A stretch of 32,710 nucleotides of DNA from Comamonadaceae bacterium (GTDB lineage: Bacteria > Pseudomonadota > Gammaproteobacteria > Burkholderiales > Burkholderiaceae_C). The notes beneath the pieces are model-generated. The model did not search any database, was not told the origin of the DNA, and saw nothing but the letters and a program-made list of their open reading frames with translations. Numbering within the stretch: the stretch's first letter is position 1; each line of letters begins with the position of its first letter. Position numbers and translations under genes: made by a program. Positions 15,490-22,555 of this stretch are shown here, in pieces. Location: positions 1 to 32,710 of the forward strand of contig CANFJF010000041.1 in NCBI GenBank assembly GCA_947447355.1. The letters run 5' to 3'.

Positions 15490-15520
15490 AAAAAAACCAC
15501 CCTTTCAAGTGGTTTTTTTA
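15490..15520 (-). terminator. Rho-independent terminator of the beta-barrel gene
   Basis: Read on the minus strand, AAAAACCAC and GTGGTTTTT form a stem with a short loop and end in a T run, 15 bp past the stop of the outer-membrane protein gene. It separates that gene from the CsgG operon, which must therefore have its own promoter in 15368-15489. Confidence 0.8.
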
Positions 15521-15534
15521 GTTTTCTCTATTGC

Positions 15535-16071
15535 TTAGAACTTGTAGCCAACGCCAAAAGTAAAGCCAGTCGCTGTTGAGTTGTTCTTATCAAGATAGGA
15601 CATGTAGTCAACATTCAAGGATGTCTTTGGGTTCAGCGCGTAGCTCAAGCCTAAGCCGTATGAAAAACCGCTTTCGCTAGCTGATGAACTTTGGCCGTTC
15701 AGGGACGCAGTGCCTTTGGACTGCGCAAAGCCTGCACGAACAAATCCTTCCAACTCAGGCGTGAACTTGACTTTTGGCTTCGCATAAATCCCGAAGACGT
15801 TATCAACTTTAAATTTAACGCCCGGAACCGTGTAACCGCGCACTTGGACGTTGTCGTCGCTCATGCCAAACGCGGCCAGTGCTTCGACTGCAAAATTTGG
15901 ATTGATCTCGTAGCCAAAAACACCGCGAATGGCTGTTGGGGAAGTCTCAGCGTTGTAGCCGAATACGGTATCTTCGTATTTAACGGATGTGACGCCGATT
16001 TCTCCATACATTTGAGCCGATGCGCTGAAAGCAGCCAAAGTCAAAGCGGAAGCGATAGCAATTTTGATCAT
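15535..16071 (-). CDS. Small outer-membrane beta-barrel protein (OmpX/OmpA-TM-like)
   Basis: A 178-residue protein with a clear signal peptide (cleavage after FSASA). Alternating polar and hydrophobic strands are rich in Gly and Tyr (MYGEIGVTSVKYED, VFGYEINPNFAVEALAAFG, GFSYGLGLSYAL, FTFGVGYKF). The C-terminal Phe is the usual assembly signal for the BAM machinery. This fits an eight-stranded barrel of the OmpX/OmpW/OmpA-TM type. AAGGATTACT precedes the ATG. The gene is a single-gene unit, with a terminator downstream and an AT-rich upstream region. It may work with the lipoproteins encoded beside it, but only position suggests this. Confidence 0.85.
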   Translation of the reverse strand: MIKIAIASALTLAAFSASAQMYGEIGVTSVKYEDTVFGYNAETSPTAIRGVFGYEINPNFAVEALAAFGMSDDNVQVRGYTVPGVKFKVDNVFGIYAKPKVKFTPELEGFVRAGFAQSKGTASLNGQSSSASESGFSYGLGLSYALNPKTSLNVDYMSYLDKNNSTATGFTFGVGYKF

Positions 16072-16492
16072 AGTAATCCTTTAAGTTAGATTTAGATATT
16101 ACTTGTTAAGTCTCATAAGTTACACAAATTTTCTACTAAATTGTGAAAAAGCAACAAATAAATAATACTATTAAATCATTTAAAGCATTTCAATCACTGC
16201 GTATTATTTGGTTTAATTAATTTAAATCCAAGTCAGCTACACCTCTAGACATAGGCATCTTTTAAAAAATAAATTTAAATAGCCATGGATCGCTCGTCCA
16301 CCACTCAGTGCATACCGACTGAGGGGACCCATTCTGCAAAACGGGGGGTACGGGTAGGGTGGGGTCTAGCTAAGCTGAATTTGGTAGCCCCACCGGGGTC
16401 TAGCGAAACGCAATCCATTCGGAGACTAGCTTTCCATGTCAGCAGGGCACAATTAGATTGCACGTCCCGCTTGGGCACAGAAGGAAAATTTA
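16072..16492. other. AT-rich intergenic region with GGGGTCTAGC boxes
   Basis: The first 220 bases are strongly AT-rich and should hold the promoter of the minus-strand beta-barrel gene. From about 16320 the sequence becomes G-rich, and GGGGTCTAGC occurs at 16361-16370 and 16395-16404. The 11-mer GGTGGGGTCTA at 16359-16369 recurs at 16959-16969 on the other side of the next gene. No gene or clear promoter was recognised here. Confidence 0.5.
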
Positions 16493-16804
16493 GTGAATCA
16501 ACACCAGTTTCTAGCATTATTTGTTGTCACTTGCCACACCACAGGATGCACGAGCACCGGGCTTGTACAGATGGATCGCGACTCTTATTTGATTGGGAAG
16601 AAAGATGGTTCGCCGGGACTTGGGGTGTCTCTATCGAACAAAGCTGCGGTGTATGCAGAGGCTAACGAATTTTGCAGAAGCAAGGCGTTGGAGGTTCAAA
16701 CCTTGCAAGTAACAACGACGCCCGCGGCACTAGCCCGGCTTGGCTCCACTGAACTTCATTTCAAGTGTGTGATGCCCGTGAATGGCTCTGCCACTGCTTC
16801 GTGA
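16493..16804 (+). CDS. Small hypothetical lipoprotein
   Basis: A 103-residue protein starting with GTG at 16493, with AGAAGGAAAA about 10 bases upstream. A short hydrophobic leader ends in HTTGC, a plausible lipobox. The mature part (STGLVQMDRDSYLI, then EANEFCRSKALEVQTL) resembles small YecR-like or uncharacterised proteobacterial lipoproteins with a single conserved Cys in a helix. The leader is less hydrophobic than usual and contains two extra Cys or His residues, so export is likely but not certain. It is the last gene before the right end of the element. Confidence 0.62.
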   Translation: MNQHQFLALFVVTCHTTGCTSTGLVQMDRDSYLIGKKDGSPGLGVSLSNKAAVYAEANEFCRSKALEVQTLQVTTTPAALARLGSTELHFKCVMPVNGSATAS

Positions 16805-17092
16805 GTCTGACAGGGTAATAGAAATTCGCCATAGATAGATTCAGCCACACCTCATGTCCAACGTTAGACACCATTCACCAGAAATCTCAGAAGTCTGCGA
16901 CGAACAGTGATTTATGCCAAAGCTGGGGTGACCTGCCACATTGGCTTGGTGGAGGTACGGTGGGGTCTAAGAAGACCGACCAGTGACAACCGTTGTGCAA
17001 AACAAGTCGGGAGTCGGGCCGCTGAGTTAAAGCGAGTGAAACGCCAAAGGTAAACGTCGCTCCTCGCCTAAGAAGTAGTCAAATTCAATGGC

Positions 17093-17112
17093 GGGTAAAT
17101 TGGTGGGTAGAA
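17093..17112 (+). repeat. 20-bp direct repeat near the right end
   Basis: Identical to 7486-7505 (GGGTAAATTGGTGGGTAGAA) and in the same orientation. It lies 36 bp inside attR, whereas the left copy lies 123 bp inside attL. In a circular form the two copies would flank the joined attachment site, as integrase arm sites do. Confidence 0.6.
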
Positions 17113-17115
17113 ATG

Positions 17116-17136
17116 AAAAACGCGCCAGAAGGCGCG
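17116..17136 (-). terminator. Rho-independent terminator of tRNA-Ser
   Basis: On the minus strand, CGCGCC and GGCGCG close a 4-nt loop and are followed by five T residues. It is 16 bp past the tRNA 3' end and lies inside the element, so the element supplies the terminator for the tRNA it occupies. Confidence 0.75.
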
Positions 17137-17148
17137 TATTCACTAGCT

Positions 17149-17165
17149 CACTGGAGGAAGAGGTG
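17149..17165. repeat. Right attachment repeat (attR), in the tRNA-Ser 3' end
   Basis: This 17-bp copy of CACTGGAGGAAGAGGTG covers the CCA end and acceptor stem of the tRNA-Ser gene, with three bases beyond. It restores an intact tRNA after integration. Confidence 0.85.
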
Positions 17166-17239
17166 GGATTCGAACCCACGGTACCTTACGGTACGCCTGA
17201 TTTCGAGTCAGGTACATTCGGCCACTCTGCCACTCTTCC
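17152..17239 (-). tRNA. tRNA-Ser(CGA)
   Basis: An 88-nt class II tRNA with encoded CCA. The acceptor arms are GGAAGAG and CTCTTCC, the anticodon arm is CCTGA-CTCGAAA-TCAGG with anticodon CGA (17203-17205), the long variable arm is TACCGTAAGGTA, and the T arm contains GGTTCGAATCCC. The base before CCA reads T where serine tRNAs often have G. The displaced copy at 7346 also has it, so it is not a change introduced by the element. Its 3' end is the integration site. Confidence 0.95.
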
Positions 17240-17320
17240 TCATATTTGAGTCGGTATTCTAGCAGTACAAAAAAAGCGGGTTTGACTCTAAGAAATACGC
17301 CTGACGCACCGCGTGGTTGA

Positions 17321-17674
17321 CTAACTCCCGCGATAAGTCGAGTAGCTCCACGGGCTGGCCAACAGCGGCACGTGGTAGTGGGCAGTAGCGTCGGCCACAC
17401 CGAAGTCAAGGCTCACTTTGTTCAAAAACGGCGGCTCGGGCAGCTCGACCCCGCGTGACTTGAAGTAGCCTGCCACGTCAAACACCAGCCGGTAAGTGCC
17501 GGTCCTCAGGCTGGCGTGGTCGTACAGCATGCCGTCGGGGTTGCGCCCATCGGCGTTGAGGATGAAGCGCTTCACCAGCATGGCTTGGTCGCCTTGAGTA
17601 GTGTGCAGTTCAACCGTCATGCCGGCGGCTGGCGTGCCGTGCATGGTGTCCAGTACGTGTGTGCTCAAGCCCAT
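17321..17674 (-). CDS. uraH: 5-hydroxyisourate hydrolase (transthyretin-like)
   Basis: A 117-residue enzyme that hydrolyses 5-hydroxyisourate, the product of urate oxidase, to OHCU. It carries the family's three signatures: the N-terminal LSTHVLDTMHGTPAAGM with the catalytic His, the central Arg-containing region, and the C-terminal YRGS tetrapeptide. Its size matches bacterial HIUases. It is divergent from the GntR regulator gene, and the two share a promoter region holding the GTGTATACA palindrome. UraD, the next enzyme in the pathway, is part of a fusion encoded nearby. Confidence 0.95.
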   Translation of the reverse strand: MGLSTHVLDTMHGTPAAGMTVELHTTQGDQAMLVKRFILNADGRNPDGMLYDHASLRTGTYRLVFDVAGYFKSRGVELPEPPFLNKVSLDFGVADATAHYHVPLLASPWSYSTYRGS

Positions 17675-17732
17675 GATATTTCCTATAAGCGGTGACGTGG
17701 GTGCTGATTAGCCAGCATTTGGTTTACCAAAA

Positions 17733-17742
17733 GTGTATACAG
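17733..17742. promoter_or_regulatory. Candidate GntR operator between uraH and the regulator gene
   Basis: GTGTATACAG lies 38 bp upstream of the regulator start. The same core, as a perfect palindrome GTGTATACAC, is found at 22509-22518 ahead of the purine permease. A GTATAC centre is typical of many GntR-family operators. A second shared block, TTGGGGTTTC plus nine more similar bases, lies at 17746-17764 and 22476-22494. Confidence 0.6.
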
Positions 17743-17770
17743 TTTTTGGGGTTTCAGCTATTATCGGCCG

Positions 17771-18436
17771 ATGGAATCATCCACTACTTATGCGATTGTC
17801 GAGGCCCTGACCAAAGCCATCGTCGAGCATCGATTGCACCCCGGTACCAAGCTGGCCGAGCAAAAATTGGCCGACCACTTTGGCGTGTCTCGCACCTTGG
17901 TGCGGCAGGCCTTGTTTCAGTTATCGCAAAACCGATTGATCAGGCTGGAGCCAGCACGCGGCGCCTTTGTCGCGGCGCCGTCAGTGACTGAGGCCAAGCA
18001 GGTGTTTGCCGTGAGGCGCATGCTAGAAGCTGAGATGACGCGGGCCTTTGTGCGGGATAGCACACCTGCCCGCATCAAGTCACTCAAGGAGCATGTGGCA
18101 CGCGAACAAGCGGCGTTCGACCGCGCAGACGTGCCCAGCCGCAATGAGTTGTTGGGGGACTTTCATGTGCGCATGGCGGAGCTCATGGGTAACCAAGTGC
18201 TGGCGCAGGTGCTCGGCGACCTGATCTCGCGTTGCGCCCTGATCACGCTGATGTACCAGTCCAGCGCGGCGGCCGCTCACTCGCATGATGAACACGCGTT
18301 GATCGTCAAGGCGCTGGCCGCACGAGATGTCGACAAGGCAGTGCAACTGATGCATGACCACCTATTGCACGTCGAAGAAAACCTGACCTTCGACCGCAAA
18401 GTGCCGTCGAATGACATTTCGATGGCGCTGTCCTGA
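17771..18436 (+). CDS. GntR-family (FadR/FCD) regulator of the purine locus
   Basis: A 221-residue transcription factor. The N-terminal winged helix-turn-helix (residues about 8-70) contains LAEQKLADHFGVSRTLVRQALFQLSQNRLIRLEPARGAFVA, a standard GntR motif. The C-terminal FCD ligand domain has the expected metal-binding positions (GDFHVRMAELMGN, HDEHALIVKALAARD and a late His). It sits between uraH (divergent) and puuE (24 bp downstream), so it most likely controls this purine locus in response to a pathway intermediate. The effector is unknown. Confidence 0.92.
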   Translation: MESSTTYAIVEALTKAIVEHRLHPGTKLAEQKLADHFGVSRTLVRQALFQLSQNRLIRLEPARGAFVAAPSVTEAKQVFAVRRMLEAEMTRAFVRDSTPARIKSLKEHVAREQAAFDRADVPSRNELLGDFHVRMAELMGNQVLAQVLGDLISRCALITLMYQSSAAAAHSHDEHALIVKALAARDVDKAVQLMHDHLLHVEENLTFDRKVPSNDISMALS

Positions 18437-18460
18437 CACCCCTGCTGCGAAGCTCAAAAA

Positions 18461-19414
18461 ATGACCTACGACACCACTGCTCCCTACCCGCGCGACCTCG
18501 TTGGCTACGGCCGAAATCCACCCAACGCTGAATGGCCAGAGCAAGCCCGCATTGCGGTGCAGTTTGTCTTGAACTATGAGGAAGGCGGCGAGAACGCGGT
18601 GCTGCACGGTGACGTCGGCTCGGAGCAGTTTTTGTCCGAGATGTTCAACCCGCCGAGTTTTCCGGAGCGCCATCTGAGCATGGAAGGCATTTACGAATAC
18701 GGCTCACGCGCGGGCGTCTGGCGCATCTTGCGCGAGTTCGAAAAACGCGGTTTGCCGTTGACCGTGTTTGGTGTCGGCATGGCCTTGCAGCGCCACCCGG
18801 ACTTGACCGCCGCCTTCGTCGAACTCGGCCACGAAATTGCGTGCCACGGCTGGCGTTGGATCAACTATCAAAACTTGGATGAAGCCACTGAGCGCGAACA
18901 CATGCGCCTGGGCCTAGACGCCATAGAAAAACTCACCGGCACCCGGCCGCTGGGCTGGTACACCGGGCGTGACAGCCCGCAAACGCGGCGTCTGGTGGCT
19001 GATGACGGCGGGCTAACGTACGACAGTGACTACTACGGTGACGACCTGCCTTTCTGGATGACAGTGAAGCGCACCGACGGTGCAGTAGTGCCGCGCTTGG
19101 TAGTGCCCTACACGATGGACACCAACGACATGCGCTTTTCATTGCCGCAAGGTTTTGCGCAAGCTGAAGACTTCTTCATTTACCTGCGTGACAGCTTTGA
19201 CGTGCTGTACGCAGAAGGCGATGCCAACGGTTTGAACGCACCGAAGATGCTGAGCATCGGCATGCATTGCCGTCTGCTGGGCCGACCCGGCAGGCTGGTG
19301 GCGCTTCAGCGTTTTCTGGACCACGTGCAACAGCACGACAAGGTCTGGGTCTGCCGCCGCATCGACATCGCCAACCATTGGCAAGCCAAGCACCCTTTCA
19401 CTCCAACTCTGTAG
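18461..19414 (+). CDS. puuE: Allantoinase PuuE (polysaccharide-deacetylase fold)
   Basis: A 317-residue cofactor-independent allantoinase of the NodB-like family, converting allantoin to allantoate. The start (TYDTTAPYPRDLVGYGRNPPNAEWPEQARIAVQFVLNYEEGGE) is almost diagnostic for PuuE, and GHEIACHGWRWINY is the conserved catalytic His region. The length is close to the roughly 310 residues of characterised PuuE proteins. It lies 24 bp after the regulator gene and 7 bp before the uraD-allC fusion, so the genes form an operon. It differs from the metal-dependent AllB allantoinase, which is not seen here. Confidence 0.94.
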   Translation: MTYDTTAPYPRDLVGYGRNPPNAEWPEQARIAVQFVLNYEEGGENAVLHGDVGSEQFLSEMFNPPSFPERHLSMEGIYEYGSRAGVWRILREFEKRGLPLTVFGVGMALQRHPDLTAAFVELGHEIACHGWRWINYQNLDEATEREHMRLGLDAIEKLTGTRPLGWYTGRDSPQTRRLVADDGGLTYDSDYYGDDLPFWMTVKRTDGAVVPRLVVPYTMDTNDMRFSLPQGFAQAEDFFIYLRDSFDVLYAEGDANGLNAPKMLSIGMHCRLLGRPGRLVALQRFLDHVQQHDKVWVCRRIDIANHWQAKHPFTPTL

Positions 19415-19421
19415 CCACAGC

Positions 19422-21200
19422 ATGACCACCGCAACCTTGACGCTGGACCGACTCAACAACGCAACGCACGCCCAAGCGCTGCAACTGCTGGACGGCCTGT
19501 ATGAACACTCCCCTTGGGTGGCTGGACAAGCACTGGCAGCGCGGCCCTTCAAGTCGCTGACCGACCTGAAATACAAATTAGCGCTCGCGCTGCACAGTGC
19601 CAGCAAAGAAGCGCAAGTCCTCTTGATTCAGGCCCACCCCGAACTCGCGGGGAAAGCGATGGTCAGCCAGAGCCTGACGGCGGAGTCCAGCAACGAGCAA
19701 AACAAAGCCGGCCTCACGCAATGCACGCCGCAAGAGTTCGCCGTCATCCAGCAACTCAACAGCGACTACAACGCACGCTTTGGTTTCCCCTTCATCTTGG
19801 CTGTGCGCGGGCCACGCGGCATCGGCCTGAACAAGCAGCAAATTATCGAGACCTTTGCGCGGCGTCTGCTCGGCCACCCGGAGTTTGAACGGCAAGAGTG
19901 CCTGCGCAACATCAACCGCATCGCTGAAATTCGACTCAACGACAAGTTTGGCTATGAACCGGTGCTGGGTAATTTAGTCTGGGACTGGCAAGAAGAGCTC
20001 AGCGCTTTCAGCGACCCCGGCTACGCCGAGCAAGGCCAGCTCACCGTCACCTACCTGACCGACGCACACCGCGCCTGTGCCCAGTTCATCGTTCAGCACA
20101 TGCAAGACTGCGGCTTTGACGACGTGCACATTGACGCCGTGGGCAATGTGGTGGGTCGCTACTTGGCGGTCACACCCACAGCCAAAACGCTGATGACCGG
20201 TTCGCACTACGACACTGTGCGTAACGGCGGTAAGTACGACGGACGACTCGGTATTTTTTCGGCCATGGCTTGCGTGCGTGAATTGCATCGCCAACAAAAA
20301 CGTCTGCCCTTTCACTTTGAAGTGGTCGCCTTTGCAGAAGAGGAAGGCCAGCGCTACAAAGCCACATTCTTAGGTTCAGGTGCGCTCATTGGAGACTTCA
20401 AACCAGAGTGGCTAGACCAGCAAGACGCCGACGGCATCCAGATGCGAGACGCCATGGCGCACGCCGGCTTGAAGATTGAAGACATCCCGACACTCCAGCG
20501 CAACCCGGCTGACTACTTAGGCTTTGTCGAAGTGCACATTGAGCAAGGTCCAGTGCTGAATGAACTCGACTTGCCGCTGGGCGTCGTCACCTCTATCAAC
20601 GGCAGCGTTCGCATGCAGTGCGAGATCATCGGCACCGCCAGCCACGCTGGCACCACGCCCATGAACCGCCGCGCCGACACCGCCGTCGCCATGGCCGAAC
20701 TGGCTTTGTATGTGGAGCAGCGGGCACTCAAAGACGGCGACTCCGTGGCCACCATCGGCATGCTGCAAGTGCCGAATGGCTCGGTCAACGTGGTGCCTGG
20801 TCGCTGTCTTTTTTCGCTCGACATGCGCGCCCCCAACAACGCTCAACGCGACGTTTTGGCGGTCGACATTCTGGCAGAACTGCAACGTATTTGTGAGCGG
20901 CGTGGGGTTCAGTACAAGACCGAAGAAACCATGCGCGCTGCGGCGGCACCCAGCGCGCCGGCTTGGCAGGCGCGCTGGGAAGCGGCGGTTAACGCACTTG
21001 GCGCACCGTTGCACCGCATGCCCAGTGGCGCTGGCCATGACGCCATGAAGCTGCACGAAGTGATGCCACAAGCCATGCTGTTTGTGCGCGGCCAGAATGG
21101 CGGCATCAGCCACAACCCGCTGGAGTCGAGCACAAGCGACGACATGCAACTGGCAGTCGACGCGTTCATGCATCTGCTGACCCGACTTGAATCCAACTGA
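19422..21200 (+). CDS. Fusion of OHCU decarboxylase (UraD) and allantoate amidohydrolase (AllC)
   Basis: A 592-residue two-domain enzyme. Residues about 1-170 are an OHCU decarboxylase: His72 in HPELAGK, SSNEQNKAGL, and FGFPFILAVRG are the catalytic and binding signatures. This domain makes S-allantoin. Residues about 180-590 are an M20-type allantoate amidohydrolase: HYDTVRNGGKYDGRLGI (His262, Asp264), EEEGQRY, HIEQGPVLN, and SHAGTTPMNRRADTA. This half releases ammonia from allantoate. The two domains act before and after PuuE, encoded just upstream. The gene is open from end to end, so the fusion is not an assembly break. It is 15 bp from the next M20 gene. Confidence 0.93.
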   Translation: MTTATLTLDRLNNATHAQALQLLDGLYEHSPWVAGQALAARPFKSLTDLKYKLALALHSASKEAQVLLIQAHPELAGKAMVSQSLTAESSNEQNKAGLTQCTPQEFAVIQQLNSDYNARFGFPFILAVRGPRGIGLNKQQIIETFARRLLGHPEFERQECLRNINRIAEIRLNDKFGYEPVLGNLVWDWQEELSAFSDPGYAEQGQLTVTYLTDAHRACAQFIVQHMQDCGFDDVHIDAVGNVVGRYLAVTPTAKTLMTGSHYDTVRNGGKYDGRLGIFSAMACVRELHRQQKRLPFHFEVVAFAEEEGQRYKATFLGSGALIGDFKPEWLDQQDADGIQMRDAMAHAGLKIEDIPTLQRNPADYLGFVEVHIEQGPVLNELDLPLGVVTSINGSVRMQCEIIGTASHAGTTPMNRRADTAVAMAELALYVEQRALKDGDSVATIGMLQVPNGSVNVVPGRCLFSLDMRAPNNAQRDVLAVDILAELQRICERRGVQYKTEETMRAAAAPSAPAWQARWEAAVNALGAPLHRMPSGAGHDAMKLHEVMPQAMLFVRGQNGGISHNPLESSTSDDMQLAVDAFMHLLTRLESN

Positions 21201-21214
21201 AGAAACTGCACCAC

Positions 21215-22462
21215 ATGACCACCCCCTACGAAAAAATTGACGCCTGGGTTGACGCCCACTTTGACGAGCAGACGCGCTTTCTGCAAGCCTTGATTCAAGT
21301 GCCCAGCGACACCCCACCCGGCAACAACACGCCCCACGCGCTGCGCGCGGCGGAGCTGATTGAAGCCATGGGCTTGCCGATTGAAAAGCATGAAGTTCCG
21401 CAAGCCGAAGTGCACGCCGCTGGACTGGAAAGCATCACCAATCTGGTGGCGCGTCGGCACTACGGTGACGGTGGCCGAACCATCGCGTTGAACGCCCACG
21501 GAGATGTGGTGCCGCCGGGCGAAGGCTGGACCAAAAAACCCTACGGTGGCGAGATTGAAAACGGCAAGATTTATGGCCGCGCTTCGGCTGTGAGTAAGTG
21601 CGATTTTTCAACCTTTACTTTTGCCGTGCGCGCCCTAGAGGCCGTGGCCAAGCCGACGCAGGGGGGCATCGAATTGATCTTCACGTATGACGAAGAGTTT
21701 GGTGGCGAAGTCGGCCCGGCGTGGTTGTTGCAACACAAGATCATCCAACCCGACTTGGTGATTGCCGCTGGCTTCAGTTACCAAGTGATCACCGCGCACA
21801 ACGGCTGCTTGCAGATGGAACTCACAGTACATGGCAAGATGGCACACGCCGCCGTACCGCACACCGGCATTGACGCGCTGCAAGGCGCCAACCGCATCTT
21901 GACGGCCCTCTTCGCACAAAACGCCCTGTACCAAAACATCACGTCCAAGGTTGAGGGCATCACCCACCCTTACCTGAATGTTGGCTTTATTTCAGGCGGC
22001 ACCAACACCAATGTGGTGCCCGGCAAAGTCATCCTCAAGCTAGACCGCCGCATGATTCCCGAGGAAGACCCGGTGGCCGTGGAAGCCGACATCCGCGCCG
22101 TCATAGCCGGTGCTGTAGCGGACTTCAACCAAGGCCGCACGGACGAAGGCATTCATGTTGATGTGAGGCGCATGTTGCTCTCGAAAGCACTGAAACCACT
22201 GCCGGGCCACAAACCGCTGGCTGAAGCTTTGCAGCGCAACGCCAGTTCCGTCTTCAACGAACCGATTCCAGCATGCGGCACACCCCTCTACACAGATGTG
22301 CGTATCTTCGGCGAGGCAGGTATTCCCGGCGTTCTGTACGGGGCTGGGCCTCGCACCGTGCTGGAATCGCATGCCAAGCGGGCCGACGAACGGCTCGACC
22401 TCGAAGACCTGCGCCGCGCCACTAAAGTGGTAGCCCGAAGCTTGCACGACTTGCTGGGTTGA
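21215..22462 (+). CDS. M20-family metallohydrolase (ArgE/DapE-like)
   Basis: A 415-residue M20 hydrolase. The first metal His is in NAHGDVVPP (His95), the bridging Asp is in GRASAVSKCDF (Asp130), and TYDEEFGGE has the catalytic Glu pair. A dimerisation (lid) domain follows (HGKMAHAAVPHTGIDAL), and a late His region lies at VLESHAKRADE. The SKCD version differs from the common GxxDMKGG and marks a distinct subgroup. It lies in the purine operon next to allantoate amidohydrolase, so it may act on a later ureido compound, but a dipeptide or N-acyl substrate is equally possible. The start ATG follows a GAAGAAA stretch. Confidence 0.82.
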   Translation: MTTPYEKIDAWVDAHFDEQTRFLQALIQVPSDTPPGNNTPHALRAAELIEAMGLPIEKHEVPQAEVHAAGLESITNLVARRHYGDGGRTIALNAHGDVVPPGEGWTKKPYGGEIENGKIYGRASAVSKCDFSTFTFAVRALEAVAKPTQGGIELIFTYDEEFGGEVGPAWLLQHKIIQPDLVIAAGFSYQVITAHNGCLQMELTVHGKMAHAAVPHTGIDALQGANRILTALFAQNALYQNITSKVEGITHPYLNVGFISGGTNTNVVPGKVILKLDRRMIPEEDPVAVEADIRAVIAGAVADFNQGRTDEGIHVDVRRMLLSKALKPLPGHKPLAEALQRNASSVFNEPIPACGTPLYTDVRIFGEAGIPGVLYGAGPRTVLESHAKRADERLDLEDLRRATKVVARSLHDLLG

Positions 22463-22508
22463 ATTTTCAGCTTTATTGGGGTTTCTGCTGATATTTTGCA
22501 TGGATAAG

Positions 22509-22518
22509 GTGTATACAC
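22509..22518. promoter_or_regulatory. Candidate GntR operator before the purine permease
   Basis: GTGTATACAC is a perfect 10-bp palindrome 38 bp upstream of the permease start, the same distance as the copy ahead of the GntR gene. It is the best evidence that the permease is controlled by the local regulator. Confidence 0.62.
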
Positions 22519-22555
22519 TTTGGCGCACAATTCATCCTTGATACAGGAGTTCGCC

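Larger units (their letters stand above)
16805..17148. other. Right end of the element, non-coding
   Basis: No supported gene was found. The stretch carries a GGTGGGGTCTA box (16959-16969), the 20-bp repeat shared with the integrase start (17093-17112), and a terminator read from the tRNA side (17116-17136). These fit the non-coding arm of an attachment region. Confidence 0.6.
7346..17165. mobile_element. Integrative element in tRNA-Ser(CGA), P4-satellite-like replication module with lipoprotein cargo
   Basis: The 17-bp sequence CACTGGAGGAAGAGGTG occurs at 7346-7362 and at 17149-17165, where it covers the 3' end of a tRNA-Ser gene. Between the copies lie a tyrosine integrase, an AlpA-like regulator, prim-pol and SF3 helicase genes, a candidate origin, and a set of envelope genes. 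tRNA 3' ends are classic attachment sites for tyrosine integrases, so the repeats are read as attL and attR of a 9.8-kb element. No capsid, terminase, relaxase or type IV secretion gene is seen. It would therefore need a helper for transfer, as P4-like satellites and integrative mobilisable elements do. Excision has not been shown. Confidence 0.85.

Noticed and set aside
16285-16665. A 126-residue plus-strand open frame before the small lipoprotein
   Set aside because: It overlaps the lipoprotein in another frame, has no ribosome-binding site, and its composition does not look like a real protein.
20517-21317. Minus-strand 266-residue frame opposite the allantoate amidohydrolase domain
   Set aside because: It is a shadow of a strongly conserved M20 domain.
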